Positions 1-9,107 are shown, counted from the first letter of the stretch. The stretch is 64,000 bases of DNA from Sphingobacterium endophyticum (GCF_009733535.1 NZ_SMMI01000005.1:124001-188000), one strand, 5' to 3'. The notes: generated from the letters alone by a model not told the origin. Numbers and translations: made by a program.

Positions 1-290
1 CTGTGAAATATTCATCAAATCAAGAAAATCCAGAAATCTTTGTTGACAGCTTTCAATCCCCAAATGGTATTGAATATATAATACGTGACAATGGAATCGG
101 AATTGCCCATTCAGAAATTGAAGATATTTTCCTAAATATGAAAAGAGGATCTAATTCGAAAAATTATCAAGGACATGGCATGGGACTTTTTATTGTGAAA
201 TGTATTTTAGAACGCTTAAATGGCAGTATCAAAATTTCCAGCAAATTGGATAAAGGAACGGAAGTGCATTTATTCTTTCCTAACAATTAA
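1..290 (+). CDS. Sensor histidine kinase, C-terminal ATPase fragment (cut by window edge)
   Basis: This is the 3' end of a gene that begins before the window. The visible 95 residues are the second half of a GHKL (HATPase_c) domain: a G1 box DNGIGI near residue 29 and a G2 box GHGMGLFIVK near residue 58, followed by the usual terminal strands ending in FFPNN. These bind ATP in two-component sensor kinases. The reading frame is open to the window edge, so the GTG at base 3 is not a real start. The sensor and phospho-acceptor parts are not visible, so the signal is unknown. The gene converges on the DUF421 gene with one base between the stops. Confidence 0.85.
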   Translation, partial: VKYSSNQENPEIFVDSFQSPNGIEYIIRDNGIGIAHSEIEDIFLNMKRGSNSKNYQGHGMGLFIVKCILERLNGSIKISSKLDKGTEVHLFFPNN

Positions 291-291
291 T

Positions 292-978
292 TTAAGGATA
301 TTTGGTATTTATGGCCATTGTCCATTTATCCTTATAACATATTGGACAAACTAAATTTCGATCCATAACCTCAATAATATGACCACAATACATGCACGCA
401 AATGGCCCTTCAATATTTTTAAAATCCTTAATCTCTTTAAAATCATCGGGAAATAAGGGAAGTCCATATTTGATTTCTTCCTTTTTATAACGCAATACGC
501 TCATGGACCCATCTGTTTCTAAAACAGCAACCCTTAACTGGCCTAAATGTTCTATAGATCCATTCCGCAATTCCGCAAAAAATTCCATTTTCGAAAAACT
601 ACCTATATTATCTTCATTAACAGCAAATTTACCATCTCGGACAACTACAAATGGTTCACCTTCTAATATCCGATTTATCCATTTAGATTTTGCTGCTAAC
701 CATGTAATCAATTTATATAGTAAAATAACCGTCAGAAATACTAAAATAGCATGAAATATGGGTAAGTCATCCTGAAACATCGGATCTCCCGCCGCTGAAC
801 CTAAACCCAAAATAATTGCAACCTCAAATAACGTTAATTGCCTAACTCCTCTCCTTCCCGAAATTCGGAGAATAACTAATATCAAAAGAAACATAATAAA
901 TGTCCTGATGATTATTTCTATTAAAAGATTGGGACTAGCACCGTCAAATAAAATTTCATATAAACTTTTATCAAGCAT
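292..978 (-). CDS. DUF421 (YetF-type) membrane protein with rubredoxin-like C-terminal tail
   Basis: The 228-residue protein has two or three N-terminal membrane segments (about residues 18-38, 52-62 and 73-95) and then the soluble YetF-type domain with the typical stretch GEPFVVVRDGKF near 107-118. The function of this family is poorly known; it is often found among stress genes. The odd part is the C-terminus: C195xxC198 and C211PxC214 followed by KDKW, a four-cysteine knuckle like rubredoxin or a zinc ribbon, which ordinary YetF proteins do not have. I chose the ATG at 978 because longer starts would lie inside the 5' end of the divergent SDR gene and would add an atypical basic leader. 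Confidence 0.8.
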   Translation of the reverse strand: MLDKSLYEILFDGASPNLLIEIIIRTFIMFLLILVILRISGRRGVRQLTLFEVAIILGLGSAAGDPMFQDDLPIFHAILVFLTVILLYKLITWLAAKSKWINRILEGEPFVVVRDGKFAVNEDNIGSFSKMEFFAELRNGSIEHLGQLRVAVLETDGSMSVLRYKKEEIKYGLPLFPDDFKEIKDFKNIEGPFACMYCGHIIEVMDRNLVCPICYKDKWTMAINTKYP

Positions 979-1056
979 TTTCAATTGATTTATTTTTAAT
1001 TGAACGATTAATAAATCAAATTGTTCTATATACAGTTCAATCGATAAAAATTTGTT

Positions 1057-1938
1057 ATGAAAAATCAAAATCCTGAAAATAAATATCCTAAACCTCCTTT
1101 TAAATCTCAACCCCAATCCCCTCCAGGCGAAACAAAACTTATGGATCCTAAACCAGATCATGGAGAAGAATCATATGTTGGACATGGCCTATTAAATAAT
1201 AAAACTGCTATAATCACAGGAGCCGATTCAGGTATTGGTAAAGCCATTGCTATTGCAATGGCCAGAGAAGGTGCTAATATTGTAATCGCCTATAAGGAGG
1301 AAATTGAAAATGAAGATGCTTATGATACTGCAGAATGGGTTAAACAGGCCGGTAGCCATGCTGTATTGTTTAAAGCCGATTTGCGAGAAGAAGTGAATTG
1401 TAAAAAATTAATTGATACTGCTGTAACTGAATTTAAAACCATCGATATCCTTATAAATAATGCAGCTTATCAAATGACTTATAAAGACATTGAAGATATT
1501 ACAGCTGAAGAATGGAATAAAACATTCGAAGTAAATCTAAGTGTCATGTTTTATCTTATAAAATTTGCAAAAAAATTTATTCCAAAGGGAGGAAGTATTA
1601 TTAATACAACATCTGTTAATGCCTATGACCCTAATCCAACACTTTTGCCTTATGCGGCAAGTAAAGCCGCTATTCAAAATTTCACATCAAGCTTGGCAGA
1701 AAAATTTTTAGAGGAAGGCACAGGAATCAGAGTTAATGCTGTTGCTCCTGGCCCAATTTGGACTCCTCTTATTCCAAGTACAATACCTGATCATGAAAAG
1801 TTTGGAAATAATACTCCTATAGGAAGACCTGGACAACCAGCAGAAATAGCTCCCATATATGTATTCTTAGCTTCCGAAGCCGCATCTTATATTTCCGGTG
1901 CTACAATTCCTGCAACTGGAGGTAGAATAACAATTTAA
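1057..1938 (+). CDS. Short-chain dehydrogenase/reductase, general-stress (YhdF/YdaD) type
   Basis: A 293-residue NAD(P)-dependent oxidoreductase. The Rossmann motif TGADSGIG is at 54-61, the NNA(A) motif near 134, the catalytic serine is S186 and the YxxxK pair is Y199/K203. The roughly 45-residue proline-rich N-terminal extension with a GxGxxxG-like stretch before the Rossmann fold is characteristic of the stress-induced branch (Bacillus YhdF, YdaD) rather than FabG. The substrate is unknown. It is divergent from the DUF421 gene and converges on the CinA-like gene, sharing a TTAA at the stops. The neighbours (Ku, LigD, DUF421) support a role in stress survival; that is inference. Confidence 0.85.
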   Translation: MKNQNPENKYPKPPFKSQPQSPPGETKLMDPKPDHGEESYVGHGLLNNKTAIITGADSGIGKAIAIAMAREGANIVIAYKEEIENEDAYDTAEWVKQAGSHAVLFKADLREEVNCKKLIDTAVTEFKTIDILINNAAYQMTYKDIEDITAEEWNKTFEVNLSVMFYLIKFAKKFIPKGGSIINTTSVNAYDPNPTLLPYAASKAAIQNFTSSLAEKFLEEGTGIRVNAVAPGPIWTPLIPSTIPDHEKFGNNTPIGRPGQPAEIAPIYVFLASEAASYISGATIPATGGRITI

Positions 1939-2429
1939 CCCTCTTTTCCAAAGAAATTACTCAACATATCTAAACTGGCATTAAATGATAATATAAAAAC
2001 TTCGGCAGCATTCTTCCCCTGAAATTTAAATTTTCTAGATACTACTTTTCCTAAACCTGAAACAACAATATATACATCTCCAGGTTCCGAGGGTCCATCT
2101 TTTTTATCATCATCATAAGCTTTCCCCGTAATTGACATATAAATATCAGCTGGAATTAAGTTAGAAACACCCTTTAACATTGCCACAGTCACCTCCATTG
2201 ATTCGGCAGAAAATTCAGTAATCAATTCCTTTGGAATTTTTAATAATCCAGCTTTTACACTTTCATCAAAACATATAATCGAACCTTTAAAATAATCTCC
2301 TGATTCTGTCTGAAGACTCCAAATAGTAGAAAAAAATCCTGCAGTCATACTTTCTACTATTGACATTTTTAAACCTGCTGCGGATATTTTCTCCCCAAGC
2401 TTATTTAACTTCTTCTCGTCGATTCTCAT
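1935..2429 (-). CDS. CinA C-terminal domain protein (PncC-like, divergent)
   Basis: A 164-residue stand-alone CinA-C domain. In the family this domain deamidates nicotinamide mononucleotide (PncC) in pyridine nucleotide salvage. The N-terminal ESMTAG (residues about 26-31) corresponds to the family ESxTGG nucleophile region, and the SITGKAYDDD stretch replaces the usual TGIAGP loop. These changes suggest a diverged paralogue, so the enzymatic activity is uncertain. The start codon at 2429 is followed by a normal MRIDEKKL amino end. It is convergent with the SDR gene, overlapping by four bases. Confidence 0.75.
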   Translation of the reverse strand: MRIDEKKLNKLGEKISAAGLKMSIVESMTAGFFSTIWSLQTESGDYFKGSIICFDESVKAGLLKIPKELITEFSAESMEVTVAMLKGVSNLIPADIYMSITGKAYDDDKKDGPSEPGDVYIVVSGLGKVVSRKFKFQGKNAAEVFILSFNASLDMLSNFFGKEG

Positions 2430-2537
2430 AAATTGATGTGTGTAAATTTTAAAACTTGAACAATTGAAAAATCGAATCGTTTTAATATTGTGATGAACTA
2501 ATTATGAATATTAGTGTTTATTTATAAAAACATATTT

Positions 2538-3293
2538 ATGAGAGCAATTTGGACAGGTGCTATTGGATTTGGACTTGTAAACATTCCAATTAAAATATAT
2601 TCAGCAACCCAAACAAGTAGTTTAGATTTTGATATGCTTGACCGGAAAGATCATGCAAATATTAAATATAAAAGAGTCAATGAAAATTCTGGTAAAGAAG
2701 TTTCCTGGGATAATATTGTCAAGGGATACTTATTAAAGGATAAATATGTAGTGCTAGAAGATGCAGACTTTGAAGATGCAATGCCTGAAAAAAATAAAAT
2801 GATTAATCTTCAATCCTTTGTTAAACTTCAAGATATCGACAGCGTGTATTTTGATATTCCGTATTATCTTGAACCACAAAAATCCGGTGAAAAAGCATAT
2901 CAATTATTATTACAGGCTTTAGAAAAAAGTAAAATGGCAGGATTAGGTACGTTTGTCATGAGAAGTGTTGAAAATCTAGCCATAATAAAACCCTATAATA
3001 ATATTTTATTGCTGAATAAACTACGTTTCGAAGAAGAAATTAGAGACACTGAAGAACTTAATACACCCAAATCTGTCAAAATATCAAAAGCCGAAATGGA
3101 TATGGCACTTCAACTTATAAAAATGAATAGCCAGGATTTTGATATCTCTGCTTTTAAAAATGAATATTCTAAAGAATTATTAAAAATAATCAATCAAAAA
3201 AGTAAAGGTAAAAGAGCAACTATACGCAAAATTAATGTGGAAAATACAAAGGCGACAGATCTTCTTGAAAAATTAAAAGCAAGTTTGGCTTAA
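2538..3293 (+). CDS. ku: Ku protein for non-homologous end joining
   Basis: The 251-residue protein begins MRAIWTGAIGFGLVNIPIK, the standard opening of bacterial Ku, so the ATG at 2538 is preferred over one eight codons upstream. Ku forms a homodimeric ring on DNA double-strand ends and recruits LigD. The core beta-barrel region follows, with a YYLEPQKSGEKAYQLL stretch matching the family, and a short lysine-rich tail (KSKGKRATIRK) that fits a DNA- or LigD-binding extension. The gene converges on ligD; the two stops share a TTAA, so the pair is not one operon in spite of the shared pathway. Confidence 0.95.
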   Translation: MRAIWTGAIGFGLVNIPIKIYSATQTSSLDFDMLDRKDHANIKYKRVNENSGKEVSWDNIVKGYLLKDKYVVLEDADFEDAMPEKNKMINLQSFVKLQDIDSVYFDIPYYLEPQKSGEKAYQLLLQALEKSKMAGLGTFVMRSVENLAIIKPYNNILLLNKLRFEEEIRDTEELNTPKSVKISKAEMDMALQLIKMNSQDFDISAFKNEYSKELLKIINQKSKGKRATIRKINVENTKATDLLEKLKASLA

Positions 3294-5758
3294 AATTTTG
3301 ATAACGCTTTTTTGATATCTGCTTTACTCTTCCGAATATTTTTCCAAGGATCTTCAATATTTTCAACGCGATCTTTAATATTGAAAATAGTAAAATCTTG
3401 AATTGATAAATCATTGGTCACTTCTTCCCAGTATAATGGAGTACTAACAGTGGCTAAGGGCTTTGGACGAGCTGAATAAGGTGCAACTATCGTTTGACCC
3501 TCTTTATTTTGAAGGTAATCTAAATAAATTAACCCTTTTCTTTTTTTAGGGTCACGAACAAGACTCGTACTACTATCATGTTCTTGATGAATCATCTCAG
3601 CAATGAATTGAATAAAATTCCTGGCAATCTCATACTCATACTTCCCTCCAAGATGAACTAATATGTGTAACCCAGAAGAGCCCGAAGTTTTTATATATGT
3701 AGATATTTCTGCATGATCAAATATAGATTTTGCTGTCAATGCCACCGAAATAACATCCTCCCATTTAGCGCCATTTGGATCTAAATCCAATACTACAAAC
3801 TCTGGTTTATTAGGATTTTTATAAGTAGAAAGCCATGGGTTAATTTCAATGGAACCTAAATTTACAATATAAAGTAAACTTGCCTTATCATTGCAGAGCA
3901 AATAGTCAATTGTTTTATTCGTACTTTCTGAAAAGACCTCAGTAGTTTTTAACCATTTTGGAATTTTGGTAGGATCCACATCCTTTTGAAAAAAATTTGG
4001 AGATTCGATTCCATTTGGATACCTGTTCATTGAAATCGGCTTATCCTTCAAAAATGGTAGAATATAATCAGATACCCATTCATAATAATTCAGTAAATCG
4101 CCTTTGCTAATCCCTTCTTTTGGCCAGTAAATTTTATCTAAATTACTAAGACGAACCTTTTTATTGCCAAATTTCAATTCTTTATCCTTTTCCATATCAA
4201 ATCCTGCTTTATCTTCAACCGAAACATCTTCCATAGATTTATCCTCTCTTAAACCTTTAAAAACAGGATGTCTTAAATGCCCATCTCTTGTCCACTCCGA
4301 ATAATAAATATCACATACTAAGCTTGGGGTTAGCCAGGTCACCTGCTTTTCTTTCGCAACTTCCTGATTTTTAAAAGGTTTCTGTTCTTGTATATATTCT
4401 TCAAATTGAACATAAAGGTCCTTTAAGCTTTTTTCATTAAATCCTGTTCCACAGTTACCAATATATTTTAGTTCATTATTTTTTATTAAACCTAATACTA
4501 TGGCTCCAAAATAGGACCTAGATCCTTCAGGCTTTGTAAATCCACAAATTATGGCTTCTTGAGTTTGCCTTAACTTAATTTTTAACCAATTACCATTGCG
4601 CTTTCCTCCTTGATAAGTGCTTTCTTTCATTTTGGCAATTATTCCTTCCCATTTATGTTTTGAGGCAAACTCTAAAATCTCGGATTGGTCTACATATTCA
4701 GCTTCTACATATTCTAAATGCTTAAGCTCATACTTATCCATCAAAAGCTTTAATAATTGTTTTCTTTCTAAGAGTGAATACAGCCTTAAATCATGACCAT
4801 CAAGTTCAAGGATATCAAAAACATAATATTTTAAAATATTGCCTTTTAAATTATCCTCCCCCGATTGTAATAATTGAAACTGGGATATTCCTTTTTTATC
4901 CTCAATAACAATTTCACCATCCAGAATACATTTATTTTGAATAGTTAATAAATCCTTAAGTATTGTTGGAAATTTAGAGTTTAAACTTTTACCATTTCTT
5001 GAAATAAGTTCTGGTTTTTTATCCAATTTTGAAAGAGCTCGGAAGCCGTCAAATTTCTTTTCATAAATCCATTCTTTTGAATCAGGAACCACTTTCTCAA
5101 GTTTTGCCAACATTGGCAAATATTCTGTATCCTTAGAATTTATAGTAGCTTTTTGATTTGATGTGGCTTTTTTACTATTTGATGCGGCTTTTTTTTTGAA
5201 TGCTTTTCCTGCATCCTTTATCCCTTGACCAACCAGATCCTCAGAAGAAAAAGGTTTCTCCGTGGAATAAGCATCTTTATGTTTTATTAACAACCAATTC
5301 TCAGGACTATCGCTTTTCATTCGAACCAAAGCAAAATCACCTTTAAGAATTTTACCTTTTAATTGAAATTTAATGCTTCCATTTTTCCAAGCGTTTAAGA
5401 ATTCCTTGTCTGATTTTACTTCTAATCGTAAATATTCCCCCTCATCAAATATGGAGACAGTACCTGCCCCATAATTTCCTTTCGGAATTTCTCCTTCAAA
5501 TGTGCCGTATGATATGGGGTGGTCTTCAACTTGTACCGCAAGCCGTCTGTCTTTTGAATGCATGGATGGGCCTTTAGGTACCGCCCAACTTTTCAATGCC
5601 CCACCTATTTCTAATCTAAAATCATAATGCAACCTGCTCGCATCATGTCGTTGCACCACAAACCGATGTCCATCTTCTTCTGCCAAATGCTTATCAGCCT
5701 TCGGCTCAGATGTTTGTGAAAAATCTCGTTTATTATTATAAGTTTTTAAATCCGACAT
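3290..5758 (-). CDS. ligD: Multidomain ATP-dependent DNA ligase D (phosphoesterase-ligase-polymerase)
   Basis: An 822-residue NHEJ enzyme with all three LigD domains in the order seen in Pseudomonas. The 3'-phosphoesterase is at about 30-165 (QRHDASRLHYDFRLE, then SWAVPKGPS). The ligase is at about 215-510, with the nucleotidylation motif EKKFDGFR (lysine 235) and IEDKKG and WLKIK motifs. The primase-polymerase is at about 530-815, with the catalytic pair D658/D660 in LDLDP and the conserved SSGLHILVHL. A lysine/serine-rich linker (about 185-210) joins the first two. The start at 5758 (MSDLKTY) is preferred to an upstream ATG at 5791. With Ku it forms a complete minimal two-component end-joining system. 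Confidence 0.95.
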   Translation of the reverse strand: MSDLKTYNNKRDFSQTSEPKADKHLAEEDGHRFVVQRHDASRLHYDFRLEIGGALKSWAVPKGPSMHSKDRRLAVQVEDHPISYGTFEGEIPKGNYGAGTVSIFDEGEYLRLEVKSDKEFLNAWKNGSIKFQLKGKILKGDFALVRMKSDSPENWLLIKHKDAYSTEKPFSSEDLVGQGIKDAGKAFKKKAASNSKKATSNQKATINSKDTEYLPMLAKLEKVVPDSKEWIYEKKFDGFRALSKLDKKPELISRNGKSLNSKFPTILKDLLTIQNKCILDGEIVIEDKKGISQFQLLQSGEDNLKGNILKYYVFDILELDGHDLRLYSLLERKQLLKLLMDKYELKHLEYVEAEYVDQSEILEFASKHKWEGIIAKMKESTYQGGKRNGNWLKIKLRQTQEAIICGFTKPEGSRSYFGAIVLGLIKNNELKYIGNCGTGFNEKSLKDLYVQFEEYIQEQKPFKNQEVAKEKQVTWLTPSLVCDIYYSEWTRDGHLRHPVFKGLREDKSMEDVSVEDKAGFDMEKDKELKFGNKKVRLSNLDKIYWPKEGISKGDLLNYYEWVSDYILPFLKDKPISMNRYPNGIESPNFFQKDVDPTKIPKWLKTTEVFSESTNKTIDYLLCNDKASLLYIVNLGSIEINPWLSTYKNPNKPEFVVLDLDPNGAKWEDVISVALTAKSIFDHAEISTYIKTSGSSGLHILVHLGGKYEYEIARNFIQFIAEMIHQEHDSSTSLVRDPKKRKGLIYLDYLQNKEGQTIVAPYSARPKPLATVSTPLYWEEVTNDLSIQDFTIFNIKDRVENIEDPWKNIRKSKADIKKALSKF

Positions 5759-5802
5759 GCTCTTTTTCAATTGAACAAATCGAACCTCCAATTGGTTTTT
5801 TA

Positions 5803-6462
5803 TTATTGAATCAATCCCTTCAAAACAGCAAACTTAATCAACGCTGGCGTATTCTTCGATTTCGTCTTATCAATTAGATTCTGTCTATGTCCTTCTACTG
5901 TCCGCTTTGATAAAAACAATTTCTTTGAAATCTCTAAATTGGTATATCCTTCCCCCAACAATTCTAATACTTCTAACTCTCGAGATGATAAATCAATATC
6001 TATAGGGTCAACCTCTATATTCTTCATTTTACTGTAGGCAATACTTTTATTGATTAATCCCATAGTGACTTCTTCACTGAGATACCTTCCACCTTTTGCA
6101 ATATGGTTAATACAAAATATCAATTCCTCCGAACCAATATTTTTAACCAAATAACCCTTAGCCCCATATTCGAATGCTTTTAATACGTGCTGTTCACAAT
6201 CTAACATGGTCAATACGATAACATGAATACTTGGAAAATTCAAGGATACTTCTTTGATTAATTGTAATCCATCCATATTATTCATGCTTAAATCAGTAAT
6301 AACAACATCTACAGCTAATCCAGAGGTAATCTTATCAATTGCATCTTTGCCGTTATCGACATCAGCTACAACTTCAAAATTTGCTTGACCGTCTAAGAGC
6401 AATTTTATGCCATTTCTAACTACCAAATGGTCCTCTGCTAAAAGTATTCTTATTTTGCTCAT
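5803..6462 (-). CDS. NarL/FixJ-family response regulator
   Basis: A 219-residue regulator with a receiver domain (about 3-120; acidic pair E10/D11, phospho-acceptor D57 in VITDLSM, switch lysine in LVKN) and a LuxR-type helix-turn-helix at the end (SRELEVLELLGEGYTNLEISKKLFLSKRTVEGHR). It would bind DNA as a dimer when phosphorylated. The ATG overlaps the stop of the upstream kinase gene in a TAATG, so the two are translationally coupled and very likely cognate. The target genes are unknown. Confidence 0.92.
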   Translation of the reverse strand: MSKIRILLAEDHLVVRNGIKLLLDGQANFEVVADVDNGKDAIDKITSGLAVDVVITDLSMNNMDGLQLIKEVSLNFPSIHVIVLTMLDCEQHVLKAFEYGAKGYLVKNIGSEELIFCINHIAKGGRYLSEEVTMGLINKSIAYSKMKNIEVDPIDIDLSSRELEVLELLGEGYTNLEISKKLFLSKRTVEGHRQNLIDKTKSKNTPALIKFAVLKGLIQ

Positions 6463-7541
6463 TATATTTCTGTATTGAATGTTATTTCCACTAAACTTCC
6501 TGTTTTTATTTGATCCACACTTATTTCTCCCTGGTACAAATCAATTCTATTTTTTATACTTCGCAATCCTGTTCCATTTTTCATACTTTCTAGTAATGAT
6601 TTTGAAAAACCAATCCCATTATCCTTAATCTGAATTTTTACTTTCAAAGAATTGTAAACTACCTTTAAATCAACTTGGCTCGCTTTGGAATGCTTAAGGC
6701 AATTATTTAATAACTCTTGAATAATTCGATAAATGGCTAACTTCATATCATCCCCTAACTCTTCTGCCTTTTTTGACATCTTACTTTGTATACTAAATTC
6801 AGGCATGCTTAATCGCTTTATCATAAAATCTATAGCTGCCTTTAATCCAAAATCATGTAATACTGCCGGTACTAAATCTGTTGAAATATTTCTGACCTGA
6901 TTTATAGCAGAATTTAACATATCCTTGATGGAATCTAATTCTACTGAATTTTCTAAATGTTTTTCATTGATTAACCGTTGACAATTCAGCTTTATCGCGT
7001 ATAAGGTCTGTGCAACGCTATCATGAAGTTGATGGCCTATCCTATTTCGCTCTTGTTCTTGGGTTTCAACAATAGCCTGAAAAACTTCCTTTTTTAATTC
7101 TATCCAATGATGATGTGGATAAAATTCTTTATCAAATAGCAATAAGCAATATTGAGGTTGATTAAATGAGTTGTTAAATTTCTTTACAAATGTTTCTATG
7201 CTTAGTTTAGCCTTACCTATTTGCCGAAATCCTAAACTTATTAATAATGGTTTCCTAAAAGAATCTCTATTTTCAAATATATTCCTCAATGTCGTGGCAT
7301 CCTCCGAATCTAAAAACTCAAAAATATCCCGTCCTATTAAGGCCTTTCCAGTTAAACCAATAATATAATCAAAACGACCATTTACTCGAATAACATGAAA
7401 CGATTTTCCCAAAACGATGATGGCAAAAGGGCCTTCTTGAAAAAAAACATCAAAACATAAGAAATCATTTTTGCAGGTTTCTTCTAAAAGAGTGTACTTT
7501 CTTCCACTCCATTTGTTGATATTATCTTTTGAAGTTAGCAT
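6462..7541 (-). CDS. Cytosolic PAS sensor histidine kinase (HisKA_3 type)
   Basis: A 359-residue kinase without obvious membrane segments. Residues about 25-140 form a PAS-like sensor region (GPFAIIVLGKSFHVIRVNGRF start). The dimerization and phospho-acceptor helix follows at about 160-225, with H173 in the motif HQLHDSVAQ. The GHKL ATPase is at about 260-355, with the N box IIQELLNNCLKHSKAS and the G1 box DNGIGF. This architecture pairs with NarL-type regulators, and such a gene follows directly with a one-base overlap. The signal is presumably cytoplasmic; no cofactor-binding residue is obvious in the PAS domain. Confidence 0.9.
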   Translation of the reverse strand: MLTSKDNINKWSGRKYTLLEETCKNDFLCFDVFFQEGPFAIIVLGKSFHVIRVNGRFDYIIGLTGKALIGRDIFEFLDSEDATTLRNIFENRDSFRKPLLISLGFRQIGKAKLSIETFVKKFNNSFNQPQYCLLLFDKEFYPHHHWIELKKEVFQAIVETQEQERNRIGHQLHDSVAQTLYAIKLNCQRLINEKHLENSVELDSIKDMLNSAINQVRNISTDLVPAVLHDFGLKAAIDFMIKRLSMPEFSIQSKMSKKAEELGDDMKLAIYRIIQELLNNCLKHSKASQVDLKVVYNSLKVKIQIKDNGIGFSKSLLESMKNGTGLRSIKNRIDLYQGEISVDQIKTGSLVEITFNTEI

Positions 7542-7998
7542 GACTAATTAATGTTGATGTATAAATTTTTTAATTAGTGGACCTCTCTTAATAAGTCAAT
7601 AGTTTGTATGATCGTACCTGTACTGGATTGATATGGTTTTCAGATCTTTTAAAGATTTTTAAAACAATTAAAATTACTTAAAAAAATCTTTTGCACTCTT
7701 AAACTGCCTGGACAGATGCAGGATTTAAGTATTATGTTGTCCATTTCAGGTATTTGTCGCAATGCAGCTACAATTTATTTTATAAAAATTTTAAATAAAC
7801 TTGATATACAGCCATTGAACACGCTTCTTCTAAAAATTTTGTTCAGATGAATTAGATTTCTATTATTTATGCTTTTTATAGAGTATAAATAGCGAAAAAA
7901 TTGTATTAATACCCCTTTTTACTCTAAACCTAAAATCATTAAAACATACTCATAAACAACACGTTATATATATACTGTTAACATAATAACGCCCTATA
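7542..7998. other. Long AT-rich intergenic region between divergent kinase and sigma genes
   Basis: About 457 bases between the divergent histidine kinase and ECF sigma genes. I see no credible ORF and no RNA gene. There are only weak palindromes, for example ATCTTT/AAAGAT near 7640 followed by a T-run. It must carry the promoters of both genes, but no clear TTTG...TAnnTTTG match stands out on either strand. Confidence 0.4.
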
Positions 7999-8493
7999 AT
8001 GAAAAATCTTATAAATAATGTGATATTAGAAAACTCACCTATCCTAAATAGATTAGCAAATAACTTTACGCACGATCCCAATGAAAAGGAAGAATTAGTT
8101 CAAGAAACATTCATTCGGTCATTAAAGACTATTGAAAAGTTTATTAATCATCCAAAAATTGTTTCATGGTTATATGTAATCATGAAAAATGTCTATTTAA
8201 ACAAATATCGTCGAGTTGCTTTACATAGAATTGCAGAAAAAGAGTTAAGCCAAACAGGTGAGAATAATAACTCTAGAAATAAAGCTGAATCAAAATTCAT
8301 TTTAAATGATATTGAAAACTCAATTAAATCTTTATCTGATGAAAATTATCAAATCATCAGTATGTATTTAGAAGGTTATAAATATCATGAAATAGCCGAT
8401 TATATGAATATTAAGGAAGGAACAATTAAAACAAGAATTCATATGATTAGAAGAATTCTTAGAAAAAAATTGAATGTTTATATGCCAAATTAA
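7999..8493 (+). CDS. ECF-type RNA polymerase sigma factor (orphan)
   Basis: A 164-residue sigma-70 family protein with region 2 (about 10-75: EELVQETFIRSLKTIEKF, then SWLYVIMKNVYLNKYRR) and region 4 (about 105-160: SLSDENYQIISMYLEGYKYHEIADYMNIKEGTIKTRIHMIRR). It would direct RNA polymerase to a specific promoter set. No anti-sigma gene lies beside it; the next gene is a small protein on the other strand more than 100 bases away, so its control is not apparent. The 5' region is unusually long. Confidence 0.92.
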   Translation: MKNLINNVILENSPILNRLANNFTHDPNEKEELVQETFIRSLKTIEKFINHPKIVSWLYVIMKNVYLNKYRRVALHRIAEKELSQTGENNNSRNKAESKFILNDIENSIKSLSDENYQIISMYLEGYKYHEIADYMNIKEGTIKTRIHMIRRILRKKLNVYMPN

Positions 8494-8598
8494 AGCAAAT
8501 TTAATTGCTTATTAAATTTTATCAATCACTCAGAAAATCTAATTATGTTGCTTTGGCTTAAAAATATTCTTTTATTCTAAAAATTCAATTATATAATT

Positions 8599-8817
8599 CT
8601 ACTCCTCATATAATTGTTCTACATATATTCCTAATGCAAGAATAGATTGTAAAATGGAATAACTTACGATATTGATGCCTTTCACAGATAATAAATATCC
8701 ATTGATATAAGGAGCAATTTGCCAATCATTGATATTAGCAATCTCATTTAATGTGTCCTTTACTTTATTCAGCTGATGAAGGGAAACCTCCCCTATTTCA
8801 AATTTTAAACTTTCCAT
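8599..8817 (-). CDS. Small HMA-like protein lacking the metal-binding cysteines
   Basis: A 72-residue protein with a predicted beta-alpha-beta-beta-alpha-beta layout: LKFEIGEVS, a helix with LNKVKDTLNEI, INDWQIAPY, YLLSVKG, a helix ILQSILALG and IYVEQLYEE. This pattern, and the spacing of the helix before the IxxWQI strand, resembles heavy-metal-associated (HMA) domains of Bacteroidota copper chaperones. However, no CxxC motif is present; the position is occupied by VSLHQ. If the fold is right, it cannot bind copper in the usual way. It stands alone on its strand, and its function is unknown. Confidence 0.6.
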   Translation of the reverse strand: MESLKFEIGEVSLHQLNKVKDTLNEIANINDWQIAPYINGYLLSVKGINIVSYSILQSILALGIYVEQLYEE

Positions 8818-9039
8818 ATTATAGCTCCTTTCAATTGATCTTTAGAAATTGTTAATAACTATGTTAGTAAAATAGATTGTAAAGGATAAATTATTATCCT
8901 TCAATCAACTAATTACCAACAATTTACATAATTTTAAGCACGAAACAAATAGTGAATACCAATTTTTTAATTTGAATTTTCGCATTCCTAAACCCAATTA
9001 ATTTCGTACTTTTATTATGCTAACATAACAAAAAGAAAC

Positions 9040-9107
9040 TCAGTTTAACAATAGTTCCGGCTGTATGCCGACTTTTAATCCCTGAACCTATATTCAGGGA
9101 TTTTTTT
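9040..9107 (+). ncRNA. Candidate small RNA ending in an orphan terminator
   Basis: Inference only. A strong intrinsic terminator (9077-9107) is preceded by a short hairpin at 9058-9070 and by no ORF on the plus strand. The nearest plus-strand gene, the ECF sigma factor, ends at 8493. The terminator could therefore end a small transcript starting near 9000-9040. No good promoter box is visible, so the 5' end given here is approximate. It could also be the distal end of a very long sigma gene 3' UTR. Confidence 0.3.
9077..9107 (+). terminator. Intrinsic terminator, plus strand
   Basis: A perfect 10-bp stem (9077-9086 with 9093-9102), loop CCTATA, then a run of T to 9107. On the minus strand it is not followed by a T-run, so it works in the plus direction. 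Confidence 0.75.
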
